DNA of 64,000 bases from Lachnospira multipara ATCC 19207 (GTDB lineage Bacteria > Bacillota > Clostridia > Lachnospirales > Lachnospiraceae): positions 1-64,000 of the forward strand of contig NZ_AUJG01000008.1 in assembly GCF_000424105.1 (NCBI RefSeq), given 5' to 3'. Shown in pieces: positions 34,634 to 42,671 of the stretch. A model generated the notes under the pieces. That model searched no databases and was not told the DNA's origin. It saw only the letters and a list, made by a program, of their open reading frames with translations. Each line of letters opens with the position of its first letter. The first letter of the stretch is position 1. The position numbers and the translations under genes were made by a program.

Positions 34634-34682
34634 AAAAAAATAACCCTCCTTACTGAACTTTACATTGTCCAGTAAAGAGGGT
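34634..34682 (-). terminator. Terminator of the 55-residue small protein gene
   Basis: On the minus strand ACCCTCTTTACTG pairs with CAGTAAGGAGGGT (one mismatch) and is followed by ATTTTTTT. It lies about 40 bases after the stop codon of the small gene. Confidence 0.8.
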
Positions 34683-34722
34683 ATATATCAAAAATGTCTA
34701 GGCTTTTATATTAAAGAATCAG

Positions 34723-34890
34723 TTAGATCATGCTAAATGTACTATAAATATCTGAGCAATCGTTGTTTAACTTCTTGATAAGTTCTTCCATGCTTGAAGC
34801 TGATATAACTTTCTTATCATTAAGATAAGCACAGTAGCTTAAACCGCTTGAAACTCTTTCAACTCTTAAAGTTAACTCTTTACCATTCAT
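34723..34890 (-). CDS. Small conserved-looking protein of 55 residues, function unknown
   Basis: A complete small gene: promoter, AGGAGG 8 bases before ATG, 55 codons, TAA and a terminator. The protein begins MNGKELTLRVERVSSGLSYC and ends SDIYSTFSMI, with an amphipathic centre KKVISASSMEELIKKLNND. The layout (a beta strand, then A-Y-L-N-D-K-K turn and a helix) suggests a compact alpha/beta fold. It is soluble, with two Cys. I do not recognise the family. It is divergent from the GGDEF gene. Confidence 0.78.
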   Translation of the reverse strand: MNGKELTLRVERVSSGLSYCAYLNDKKVISASSMEELIKKLNNDCSDIYSTFSMI

Positions 34891-34932
34891 TATAATAACC
34901 TCCTAATAAAATAACTATTCTAACAGTCTGTA

Positions 34933-34961
34933 ATTTTAACACTTAGGAAACTTTTTAGCAA
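34933..34961 (-). promoter_or_regulatory. Promoter of the 55-residue protein gene
   Basis: On the minus strand TTGCTA and TAAAAT are separated by exactly 17 bases, giving a leader of about 36 bases. Confidence 0.65.
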
Positions 34962-35031
34962 CAAAAATTACCCCTATTTTATAGAAAATTCACAAAAACC
35001 ATACTAAAGTACTAATAATAGAATAGTTTAC

Positions 35032-35059
35032 TTGTCTAACGCTAAAAATATGATACAAT
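35032..35059 (+). promoter_or_regulatory. Promoter of the GGDEF-PAS gene
   Basis: TTGTCT and TACAAT with a 16-base spacer, about 48 bases before the start codon. Confidence 0.6.
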
Positions 35060-35106
35060 AGATATATAAGTATTTGTTTCGTGAAAATTTTAATAGGAGG
35101 TTTCTT

Positions 35107-36045
35107 ATGGGATACGATGAGAAAGACGAATTCTATCTTTTGGCGGAAGAAGATGCTATTACAGGTTTGCTAAATCGAAGAGGTGGAGAAGAGGAAATTA
35201 ATGACTACATTAAAGAGCATCCAAAGGAAATATGTGCCTATATTATTTTTGAGTGTGATAAGTTTAAAAAAGTAAAAGATACATTTGGACATAAAGTAAG
35301 TGATAAGATAATAACGGAAAGTGCAGATGAAATAAGTAAATATTTCCTTGATAAAGGTATCGTATTACGTATGGATAGCGATGAGTTTGTAGTCTTTTAT
35401 ATTAATACAAGTATAGAAGAAGTTAAGGAAAAACTAGATAGGTTTATTGAAGATCAAATGCCAGCAAGAATGATAAATGGAAGGATGATACCATTTACTT
35501 TCTCTATTGGTGTAACGATGTATCCAGAGCATGGAAAGAATTTTGCTGAATTATTAGAAAAGGCTGATATTGCTTTATATGATGCAAAATATCGTGGAAG
35601 AGCAAGATACACAATATATGAAAAAGGCTTTGTTAATGCTCATCAGAATCAGTTAATGTTCGGGTTAGAAGAATTTTCAAAATCTTTACCAGGAGGTTTC
35701 TTTGTATATGAAGCTAAGGGAGATGAGAAAATCCTTTATGCTAATGAATCCATGGTAGAACTATTTAAATGTGATGATATGAACGATTTTCGAAAATATA
35801 TTGGTAATTCCTTTAAAGGAATCGTACATCCAGATGAGTATGAGAAGGTTGTAAAAGTAATTAATACTCAACAAGGCAAGTCAGATAATCATGGTAATCT
35901 AGATTACATAAGATATAGAATAAAATGTAAAGATGGTACAGAAAAGCTTGTAGATGATTTTGGACATTTGGTAAATGATCCAACCTTTGGCATGATTTAT
36001 TATGTGTTCCTATTAGATGTGGACGAACATATTGTAAATAGATAA
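35107..36045 (+). CDS. GGDEF domain protein with degenerate signature and C-terminal PAS-like domain
   Basis: A 312-residue cytoplasmic protein. Residues about 10-170 are a GGDEF fold (DAITGLLNRRGGEEEI, FECDKFKKVKDTFGHKVSDKII, FSIGVTMYPEHG, ADIALYDAKYRGR). The signature is RMDSDEF, so the two glycines are Asp and Ser. GTP binding and c-di-GMP synthesis may be lost or weakened. A PAS-like domain follows (about 185-312, GGFFVYEAKGDEKILYANESMVELF...IVHPDEYEKV), the reverse of the usual sensor-first order. AGGAGG 6 bases before the ATG decides the start over an upstream TTG. It may act as an effector or receptor rather than a cyclase. Confidence 0.87.
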   Translation: MGYDEKDEFYLLAEEDAITGLLNRRGGEEEINDYIKEHPKEICAYIIFECDKFKKVKDTFGHKVSDKIITESADEISKYFLDKGIVLRMDSDEFVVFYINTSIEEVKEKLDRFIEDQMPARMINGRMIPFTFSIGVTMYPEHGKNFAELLEKADIALYDAKYRGRARYTIYEKGFVNAHQNQLMFGLEEFSKSLPGGFFVYEAKGDEKILYANESMVELFKCDDMNDFRKYIGNSFKGIVHPDEYEKVVKVINTQQGKSDNHGNLDYIRYRIKCKDGTEKLVDDFGHLVNDPTFGMIYYVFLLDVDEHIVNR

Positions 36046-36056
36046 ATGGTATATAA

Positions 36057-36105
36057 ATGACTTTGGGAAAAGGTAATGCAGTTTTCCAAAGTCATTTTTT
36101 TTTTG
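36057..36105 (+). terminator. Terminator after the GGDEF gene
   Basis: ATGACTTTGG and CCAAAGTCAT, extended by AAAA/TTTT with one bulged G, form a long stem followed by eight or more T residues. Confidence 0.9.
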
Positions 36106-36191
36106 TATATAAAATAGTTATAATTGTTGAAAAGTTAAAAAAAGAGTTGTAAAATAATTACAAAAATTATATGAGGGAGTCCAGACAGTAT

Positions 36192-36890
36192 ATGATAAAA
36201 AAGATAAATAAAAAAAACGTAGTAAGAGGTTTGTTTTGCCTATTTTTTGTATTGGTTGTTTTAGGAGTAATAGTTAGTAAATTGTTACCTGAACACAAGA
36301 AAAGTAATGTTGGTAATGTTGCATCAGATGAAGAAAATGTAAGCGTTCCAGTAGATTATAATACAGATGTAAATTATGATAATGCTGATGAACACGAGTC
36401 AATAAGAGTTAGAACAAAATATAAGATATTAGATGTATCAATTGAGCAAAATATCAGTTCTGAAGATATGGAATATATCGATGAAATATATAAAAAAAGC
36501 GGTAAGGTTTCAGATGGTGTTAGCTTAGTAAAGATTAAAGTTGAGGTAACTAATGTTGGTGAGGAGCAACAGGAGATATATTTAAATAGCAATAATTTAT
36601 GTATGTTTGATTCTAGCACTAATGAAAGTGTTTCTACAGAAATGGTTGGTGTTAGCAATCCTGAAAATAAAGGAAAATCACTTTTTGAATTTGTTTTACA
36701 ACCTCAAGAAAGTACAACGCAAACTTGTTATTATTTACTTGATAATGATTATTTGAATGAGAAATATAATTTGAAGTATTGTGTAAATCCATGTGGACAG
36801 CCAAGAAGTGGAAATATAGGTTCTGGAGATCCTAATTATAATGTTGACGATTATATATCATATATAGATATCACTTCAATGCTTAATTAA
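36192..36890 (+). CDS. Membrane-anchored ectodomain protein (unknown, paralogue of the 37.7-kb gene product)
   Basis: A 232-residue protein with a basic N-terminus, one TM segment (about 13-32, GLFCLFFVLVVLGVIVSKLL), then an acidic extracellular part. A beta-rich domain includes KYKILDVSIEQNISSEDME and VKIKVEVTNVGEEQQEIYL. The same layout (ELLDVEVKKNVDEEAL, YVITVKVNNTSEAQKIDL) appears in the product of the gene at 37715-38224, so the two are paralogous. The fold resembles DUF4352/FxLYD-type Ig-like domains, an inference. An ATG seven codons after an upstream ATG is preferred because GGGAG is nearer to it, though spacing is long. First gene of a three-gene run with the next two. Confidence 0.72.
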   Translation: MIKKINKKNVVRGLFCLFFVLVVLGVIVSKLLPEHKKSNVGNVASDEENVSVPVDYNTDVNYDNADEHESIRVRTKYKILDVSIEQNISSEDMEYIDEIYKKSGKVSDGVSLVKIKVEVTNVGEEQQEIYLNSNNLCMFDSSTNESVSTEMVGVSNPENKGKSLFEFVLQPQESTTQTCYYLLDNDYLNEKYNLKYCVNPCGQPRSGNIGSGDPNYNVDDYISYIDITSMLN

Positions 36891-36902
36891 AGGAAGAGGA
36901 AA

Positions 36903-37715
36903 ATGGGATTAAAATTTGAACTTAAACAATCTTTTAGAACACCTCAATTTAAATTGGTACTTATTATTGAATTTATAATTGTAATATTGCATTTTATAAT
37001 TAGGGATGTCAGTCTGTTTATTAATAATAGATCTATAGAAGCATTTAATGTTTATATGTTATATCCTGTAAGTAGTTATGAAGCATGGATAGCCCTAGAT
37101 TATAGATTTTATATGTATATGATTCTTTTATTATGTCCAATACTTGCAGCATTACCATATAGCACAAGTCATTATACACAAATTAGAGGATGTATAGGGA
37201 AAAATGTTCTTATAAGAGTCGGCAAGAAAAAATATTTGAAAAACAAATTGATAGCTGTTTTTATAAATGGTGGAGTAACAGTATGCTTACCATTGTTGGT
37301 GGATTTATTGATGTGTATGGCAATTTTTCCATCAATAAAACCTGAAGTGTCAAGTTTTACACTTTTAGTACCACATTCGTCATTTAGTAATATTTATTAT
37401 AATTATCCTTTACTTTATTGTATTATTGAGTTGGGTTTTATATTTGTATTTTCTGGAATTTGGGCAATATTAGCATTAGCTTGTACAAAATATGTAAAAT
37501 ATAAATATACTATAGTAATAATTGGTGCTATTATTAATCTTTTTTTAAGTGTAATTGGAGATTTTATTTCAAAAGATAGTATTGCACCAACATCATTTTT
37601 GGCAGGCTATTTTAGTAAACCTAGAATCTTACCGTTTGTTGTAGAGGGTTTATTGTTTTTTATAATTGTTGTTGTAGATTATTTATTGCTAGGTTCAAGA
37701 GGTGATATTGAGTAG
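36903..37715 (+). CDS. Multi-pass membrane protein, possible ABC-2-like permease
   Basis: A 270-residue protein with about six TM segments. A helix near residues 17-38 is followed by an extracytoplasmic loop, a second helix (about 58-80), a conserved-looking cytoplasmic stretch RVGKKKYLKNKLIAV, then four hydrophobic segments. This order resembles ABC-2-type permease subunits that lack an ATPase domain. The product of the gene at 40327-41121 shows a similar order of segments. GGAAGAGG precedes the ATG. It ends one base into the start codon of the following gene (TAG/GTG overlap), showing tight coupling. No family is recognised. Confidence 0.7.
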   Translation: MGLKFELKQSFRTPQFKLVLIIEFIIVILHFIIRDVSLFINNRSIEAFNVYMLYPVSSYEAWIALDYRFYMYMILLLCPILAALPYSTSHYTQIRGCIGKNVLIRVGKKKYLKNKLIAVFINGGVTVCLPLLVDLLMCMAIFPSIKPEVSSFTLLVPHSSFSNIYYNYPLLYCIIELGFIFVFSGIWAILALACTKYVKYKYTIVIIGAIINLFLSVIGDFISKDSIAPTSFLAGYFSKPRILPFVVEGLLFFIIVVVDYLLLGSRGDIE

Positions 37716-38224
37716 TGAAAACAAAGCTATTTTTAAAGATTTCTTTAGGTGTCGTTTTCTTAATATGGGCAATATTATTTTTGGTTATAAATCATAAATA
37801 TAAAAGTCCAAATATAATAGAATCTGATTATCAAGTCTATCATAACGGTATATCATATGAGTTACTTGATGTTGAAGTAAAAAAGAATGTGGATGAAGAG
37901 GCTCTTAATGATGGTCTTGGAGAAAATATTGAATATGTAATTACAGTTAAAGTTAATAATACAAGTGAAGCACAAAAAATAGATTTAAGCGAAGTTGTTT
38001 TGTACAGAACAGATTATTCCAATTGTGTTGCATTGGATTATTATTACGACGAAAATGAAGATGTAAGTTTATATTTAGAAGCGGGAGAAGAAAAAATATA
38101 TAAGTTTCCATTTATAATTTATCAAAATCTTTTTACAGATAAACAATGGAAAAATATAGAAAACAGTGATTGGAAATTATTGTTAAATCTATATCCTGAA
38201 AAAATAATGCTTGATATATCTTAG
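37715..38224 (+). CDS. Membrane-anchored ectodomain protein (paralogue of the 36.2-kb gene product)
   Basis: A 169-residue protein with an N-terminal TM helix (about 5-26) and a single beta-rich ectodomain. It aligns by eye with the upstream paralogue: YELLDVEVKKNVDEEALND against YKILDVSIEQNISSEDMEY, and VKVNNTSEAQKIDL against VEVTNVGEEQQEIY. GTG start overlaps the previous stop. Its stop codon is only five bases from the stop codon of the convergent yolD-like gene. Function unknown; the pairing of two ectodomain proteins with a permease suggests a sensing or export complex. Confidence 0.72.
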   Translation: MKTKLFLKISLGVVFLIWAILFLVINHKYKSPNIIESDYQVYHNGISYELLDVEVKKNVDEEALNDGLGENIEYVITVKVNNTSEAQKIDLSEVVLYRTDYSNCVALDYYYDENEDVSLYLEAGEEKIYKFPFIIYQNLFTDKQWKNIENSDWKLLLNLYPEKIMLDIS

Positions 38225-38229
38225 ATAAA

Positions 38230-38658
38230 TTATGAAATATCTGATATCTGAATATCGGTTATAAATTTAAAATTTATATGTTGATCATTGTCCATGATTA
38301 TTTCTTTATTGATTGTATCAATTTTTTTTATGAAACCAGTTAGAAGGAGGTATTTACCTCCTTCTTTTTTATTATCTGGTGAGAAATAATTAATTGTCAC
38401 AGAAACTTTTTTGTAATCATCTAAAGATAATAATTGATTAATCTGCAGGTCTAATTTATCTAAGTCATAATTATCTAATTCTTTGTAAGCTTCAGTTAGA
38501 CGCGCTGTTTCTTGAACTTGTGAATCATAACCTGTAAGAGCGGCAAAAGGTGAAAATTGCGCAGCTCTGTCATGTATAGACATATGAGCATGATGCTTTG
38601 ATTGATGATGTTCAAGGTTAATAATATCATTATATTTATCTGATTGATTAAAAGTCAT
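38230..38658 (-). CDS. YolD-like protein
   Basis: A 142-residue protein of the YolD-like family. The conserved core HAHMSIHDRAAQFSPFAALTGYDSQV, followed by ETARLTEAYKELD, is clear (about 23-62). YolD-like proteins are commonly encoded next to Y-family polymerases, and some act as UmuD-like partners. Its ATG overlaps the polymerase stop as ATGA, so the two are translationally coupled. Expression should follow the SOS-box promoter of the polymerase gene. Confidence 0.88.
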   Translation of the reverse strand: MTFNQSDKYNDIINLEHHQSKHHAHMSIHDRAAQFSPFAALTGYDSQVQETARLTEAYKELDNYDLDKLDLQINQLLSLDDYKKVSVTINYFSPDNKKEGGKYLLLTGFIKKIDTINKEIIMDNDQHINFKFITDIQISDIS

Positions 38659-40178
38659 GCTTTATGTCCTCCTATTTGTCTATTTCTGTCCATGGCAGTT
38701 GCACCTTCTTGTAAATTAGTACCCTTTACAATGGCGTTATTACCGTATTTCTTTTTTATATCAAGAAGAGCTTTTTGAATAGACTTCTCTTTTTTTAGTT
38801 CTTCTTCTTTTTTCTTAGTTTCTTTTTCGAGTTTGTCATAGTCAGTAAATAAATCAAGTTGTCCAAGTAAAGGCGAGTTGTTAGTAACTTTATCCTCGGC
38901 TAATACATGATTTGCAACAAGGGTTATTCTTCTTATAAGAAGATTCTTATCTACAATTCGTTCATATAAAGAATCTACTAATTTAATAATTTCTCTTGAA
39001 GATGATGTGTGACTATTAAAATTAGCAGTTCCATGGGCATGTTCGGGAATGCGTCTACCATAATGATCTATTTTTATTGAACCTTTAAAATTAGCTAGGC
39101 GATTAGGTTCATTCAGATTATTAATATCATAGCCTATTGTTAAAACGATTTGGTCAGTCATTAGTTTTTTGTCAACCAAATCAAGACTAAGTGCATCTGC
39201 CATTTCTGAAACAACAATTCTTGCCTTATCATACTCATAGGGACAGTGAAGAACTTGTCCTTGGCTAAGGCTATTCGTGCTTGGCTTATAGGCCTTAATG
39301 TCAGCTATTGATACAGGTTCCCATCCCCAAGCGTGGTCAATAAGTAATTCTGCATTAATTCCAAAAAATTCATAAAGTAAATCTTCGTTGTAATATTCAT
39401 TAGGAGAGCCGATAGAACAGCGGGCAATATCTCCCATTGTGTAAAGACCGTGGGCTTCTAGTTTTTTAGCATAACCTCTACCAACTCTCCAAAAGTCTGT
39501 TAAAGGTCTATGATTCCATAAGTATTTACGATAACTATATTCATCTATCTGAGCAATTCTTACGCCATCTTCATTAGCAGGCATATGTTTAGCAACGATA
39601 TCCATAGCAACTTTACAAAGATACAGATTAGTGCCAATCCCTGCTGTAGCAGTGATTCCAGTTTCATTAAGAATATCTTTAATCATATGTAGAGCGAGTT
39701 CTTTAGCTGTCATCTTATAAGTATTAAGATAGTGACTTGCATCTATGAAAACTTCATCAATTGAGTAGACATGAATGTCTTCAGGAGCAATATACTTAAG
39801 GTAAATATTATAAATTCTTGTGGAATAATCCATGTATAATTGCATTCTAGGAACAGCTCTGATAAAGTCAACTTCTACATTAGGGTCTGAATTACATATA
39901 GTAGCATCTGTAGAAGTGGAATTAAATTGGTGATTCTTTGCATTGATTCTTCTTGCAGCATTAATTTCTTTAACCCCTGCAACAACTTCAAAAAGTCTAG
40001 CTCTACCAGAAATTCCATAAGCTTTAAGTGAAGGAGTAACTGCTAAACATATGGTTTTTTCAGTTCTAGATTCATCAGCAACGACAAGGTGTGTTGATAG
40101 AGGATCTAGTCCGCGCTCAACACATTCAACTGATGCATAAAATGATTTTAAATCAATGGCTATAAAATAATTTTCCAT
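38655..40178 (-). CDS. Y-family DNA polymerase (UmuC/ImpB-like)
   Basis: A 507-residue error-prone translesion polymerase. The palm motif IDLKSFYASVECVERGLDP (residues about 7-25) carries the first catalytic Asp, and YSIDEVFID (near 138) carries the second Asp-Glu pair. Little-finger and C-terminal regions are present, ending with a Lys/Glu-rich helix. Longer than Dpo4-type enzymes, it fits the UV-damage-repair (UvrX/YqjW/UmuC) group of Firmicutes. AAAGGAG lies 9 bases before ATG. A LexA-type box overlaps the -35 hexamer, so it should be DNA-damage induced. It is inserted, reversed, between two groups of membrane-protein genes. Confidence 0.93.
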   Translation of the reverse strand: MENYFIAIDLKSFYASVECVERGLDPLSTHLVVADESRTEKTICLAVTPSLKAYGISGRARLFEVVAGVKEINAARRINAKNHQFNSTSTDATICNSDPNVEVDFIRAVPRMQLYMDYSTRIYNIYLKYIAPEDIHVYSIDEVFIDASHYLNTYKMTAKELALHMIKDILNETGITATAGIGTNLYLCKVAMDIVAKHMPANEDGVRIAQIDEYSYRKYLWNHRPLTDFWRVGRGYAKKLEAHGLYTMGDIARCSIGSPNEYYNEDLLYEFFGINAELLIDHAWGWEPVSIADIKAYKPSTNSLSQGQVLHCPYEYDKARIVVSEMADALSLDLVDKKLMTDQIVLTIGYDINNLNEPNRLANFKGSIKIDHYGRRIPEHAHGTANFNSHTSSSREIIKLVDSLYERIVDKNLLIRRITLVANHVLAEDKVTNNSPLLGQLDLFTDYDKLEKETKKKEEELKKEKSIQKALLDIKKKYGNNAIVKGTNLQEGATAMDRNRQIGGHKA

Positions 40179-40202
40179 AAAAAGCTACTCCTTTCACATA
40201 TA

Positions 40203-40231
40203 ATTGTATCACAACTAGAACAGATGTTCAA
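40203..40231 (-). promoter_or_regulatory. Promoter of the polymerase-yolD operon
   Basis: On the minus strand TTGAAC and TACAAT are separated by 17 bases. The -35 hexamer is contained in the SOS box. Confidence 0.78.
40218..40229 (-). promoter_or_regulatory. LexA (SOS) box
   Basis: GAACAGATGTTC matches the Gram-positive SOS-box core GAAC-N4-GTTC. It overlaps the -35 element of a Y-family polymerase gene, the classic SOS target and the right position for repression. Confidence 0.85.
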
Positions 40232-40326
40232 GTTAATGATAAGTCAATAAATTTCATAAATTAATTGACGAAAAAGATATAGAAGTATATAATTTGATTA
40301 AAATTATAAAATTTCAAAGGAGTAAA

Positions 40327-41121
40327 ATGAAATTTATAAGAGAATTAAAGAGATGTTTAAAACATGGGATATTAGAGAGAATTTTATTATTTATATTACC
40401 TGTAATAATTACAATAATAAGTTGTTTGCAAGTAGATAATAGGAGTATATGCCTTTCATGCACGGATATTAATAAATACCTTTTCTTTTTATATAGAGGT
40501 ATGCCATTTCCAAAAGATAGCATAGAAATTATTCCATCAGGGCTATGGATATTTAATTGTATATATCCAATATTGATTACAGCATTATATATTAATGAGA
40601 GTAAGGATACATTTTTCAAAACAGAACTTCTAAAATTAAATGATAAAAAAATATGGTTATTTTCAAGATATATAACAAGTGTGTTAATAACAATTTTAAC
40701 CATAGTAATTCAATTTGTTGCGGTTTGTTTTTATGCGTTTTTGAATAAAAAAGACATACAAAGAGATAATTTAAAATCACTAAATACTTATATTGATACA
40801 AGTAAATCAGGCGAAGTTTTTTCTGAAAATATGCTGATAAATATTCTGATTATGTTAATCGTAATGTTGGCATTTATTTCTTTAATGTTTTTGTTGTCAT
40901 TTATTATAAATATTTTATTATCTAGTGTTATAATTATTATGTTGATTGTTGCTACGGTTTATCTGAACTTAGAGGGATATATAGGGAATTTGTTGATGTT
41001 TAAAAGAGCAATAAGTACCAATGTAGTATATGCCAATATAATTTTAGCTTTGATAATTATAGCGATTTCAATTGCAGGAATAGTAGTATTGAGTGGTAAA
41101 GTGGATGAGGATTTTAAGTAA
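40327..41121 (+). CDS. ABC-associated multi-pass membrane protein 1
   Basis: A 264-residue protein with about six TM segments. A hydrophobic helix at about 17-35, an extracytoplasmic loop, a helix around 75-95, a cytoplasmic stretch ESKDTFFKTELLKLNDKKIW, then helices near 118-140, 175-200, 205-225 and 235-255. It looks like a half-permease of the ABC-2 type and resembles the product of the gene at 36903-37715 in arrangement. The ATG after AAAGGAG is chosen over an upstream TTG. It overlaps the next gene by 17 bases, and that gene in turn overlaps the ATPase gene, so the three form one operon. Confidence 0.75.
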   Translation: MKFIRELKRCLKHGILERILLFILPVIITIISCLQVDNRSICLSCTDINKYLFFLYRGMPFPKDSIEIIPSGLWIFNCIYPILITALYINESKDTFFKTELLKLNDKKIWLFSRYITSVLITILTIVIQFVAVCFYAFLNKKDIQRDNLKSLNTYIDTSKSGEVFSENMLINILIMLIVMLAFISLMFLLSFIINILLSSVIIIMLIVATVYLNLEGYIGNLLMFKRAISTNVVYANIILALIIIAISIAGIVVLSGKVDEDFK

Positions 41122-41845
41122 AATATTAAGTGTAATATGGTTGCCAATTATAATTTTAGTATATGGATATTTTCAAGCAAAATATGCAATAGATAGTATT
41201 AATGTTGCATCGTATTTAGCAGAAGGTTCTAGAGTTGATATTATTGTTATAACAATAGGGAAGATAATTAACTCTTATATGTTTATATTGATGACTGCTA
41301 TATATGCAATGATAGTAAGTGTAAGGCATGAAAAGATAAATTTTAAAATAAAATATAAATCTAATTTTTCAAGGATTTTATTAGAAGCAAAAAATTACTC
41401 TATTATAACATTTGTGTATACTTTTTTAATTATTACAATTTTTGTTTTATATGCTAGATATAACATAATGCAAGATATTAATTGGAGTAGTTCACACTCT
41501 TATTATGCATTCAAGACAATGAGTACATCAAATGTATTATTTATTAATATAGTTATAAAGTTGTTCTTGATTTTATATGTGAATTTCGAAATGATTTATA
41601 TACTTTATAATATAATATATCATTTAATACATATGAAGGTGGTTTCAATAATGATAGAATTTATATTTATAAATGTTTCGGAGTATCTTTTGCATGTAAA
41701 TATATTAGCATCTTATAAATATGATTCTATAGCAAATAATATTAATTTCATATTTATATTATTATACTGTTTAATGATAATTGTAGGATTAGTAGTGTTA
41801 AAATATGTAGTTAATAGGGAGGAATATGATGAAAATAAAACTTGA
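41105..41845 (+). CDS. ABC-associated multi-pass membrane protein 2
   Basis: A 246-residue hydrophobic protein with about six TM segments (around 5-22, 45-70, 100-123, 145-170, 180-200, 212-235). No soluble domain. Start is uncertain: an ATG preceded by GAGTGG, or a GTG four codons upstream. Its coding region overlaps both neighbours (17 bases each), typical of a permease pair with an ATPase. No family is recognised beyond an ABC-2-like pattern. Confidence 0.72.
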   Translation: MRILSKILSVIWLPIIILVYGYFQAKYAIDSINVASYLAEGSRVDIIVITIGKIINSYMFILMTAIYAMIVSVRHEKINFKIKYKSNFSRILLEAKNYSIITFVYTFLIITIFVLYARYNIMQDINWSSSHSYYAFKTMSTSNVLFINIVIKLFLILYVNFEMIYILYNIIYHLIHMKVVSIMIEFIFINVSEYLLHVNILASYKYDSIANNINFIFILLYCLMIIVGLVVLKYVVNREEYDENKT

Positions 41846-42458
41846 GAATCTCGAGAAAAAGCTAGATGGAAATGTAATAATAGAAAATGTAAATATGGAA
41901 TTTGAAAGTGGTAATATTTATGGCTTAGTGGGTCGAAATGGATCAGGTAAGACAATGATAATGAAGTGCCTTTGTGGTTTTATGAAATCAAAGGGGGATA
42001 TTATTATTGATGGAGTTAAGGTTGATACAAGTAAAAAATACCTTGATAGTGTTGGCGTTTTAATTGAGACACCAGGATTTATAGAACATTATAGTGCCTT
42101 TGATAATTTAAAAGAATTAGCGTCTATTAAGAAAATTGCATCAGATGATGAAATAAAAGAATTACTTAATGAAGTTGGTCTTGATTGGCAAGATAAAAAG
42201 AAAGTAAAAAAATACTCATTGGGTATGAGACAAAAATTAGGTATTGCAATGGCGTTTTTAGAAGAGCCGGAATTAATAATTCTTGATGAACCTTTTAATG
42301 CATTAGATGAAGCTACAGAAGCAGTTGTGGTTGAAATGATAAAAAAGAGAAAAGAAGCAGGAAAATTAATCATTATAACATGTCATGATTCATCAATGAT
42401 AGAAGAATTATGTTCTAAAGTATATAAAATTGAAAATCATACAGCAAAGTTAATGTAA
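41829..42458 (+). CDS. ABC transporter ATP-binding protein
   Basis: A 209-residue ATPase subunit. Walker A is GRNGSGKT (near residue 36), the signature is YSLGMRQKLGIA, Walker B is LIILDEP, and the H-loop is ITCHD. The sequence resembles the ATPases of multidrug, bacteriocin-immunity and Nat-type exporters. It starts at the second of two adjacent ATG codons by ribosome-site spacing (GGAGG 6 bases upstream; 3 bases for the first). At 209 residues it is a compact ATPase. It follows two permease genes and is the only ATPase in the 36-42 kb membrane-protein region. Confidence 0.9.
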   Translation: MKIKLENLEKKLDGNVIIENVNMEFESGNIYGLVGRNGSGKTMIMKCLCGFMKSKGDIIIDGVKVDTSKKYLDSVGVLIETPGFIEHYSAFDNLKELASIKKIASDDEIKELLNEVGLDWQDKKKVKKYSLGMRQKLGIAMAFLEEPELIILDEPFNALDEATEAVVVEMIKKRKEAGKLIIITCHDSSMIEELCSKVYKIENHTAKLM

Positions 42459-42493
42459 AATAATTAGAAGAGCTGTGAAATTATCAATTTATG

Positions 42494-42547
42494 AAAAAGA
42501 GAAGTAATAGCGGTAAAAGCTTATACTTCTCTTTTTGCGTTATATTT
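42494..42547 (+). terminator. Terminator of the ABC gene cluster
   Basis: AAAAAGAGAAGTA pairs perfectly with TACTTCTCTTTTT (13 bp) around a 27-base loop; the T-run of the 3' arm serves as the tail. Confidence 0.78.
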
Positions 42548-42671
42548 TTAAAATATATAATAGATTGCAATAATAGTTATGGTTTAGTATAATATTTTTA
42601 GAAATTTTTGGGTGTAAGTTATACGATTTCTTGGAGGGGATCAGGTATAGACTTAGCAGAATGGAGGAGTT

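Noticed and set aside
36192-42458. Bacteriocin (lantibiotic) biosynthesis cluster
   Set aside because: Compact ABC ATPase and permeases resemble immunity exporters, but I find no precursor peptide, modification enzyme, protease or two-component pair nearby.
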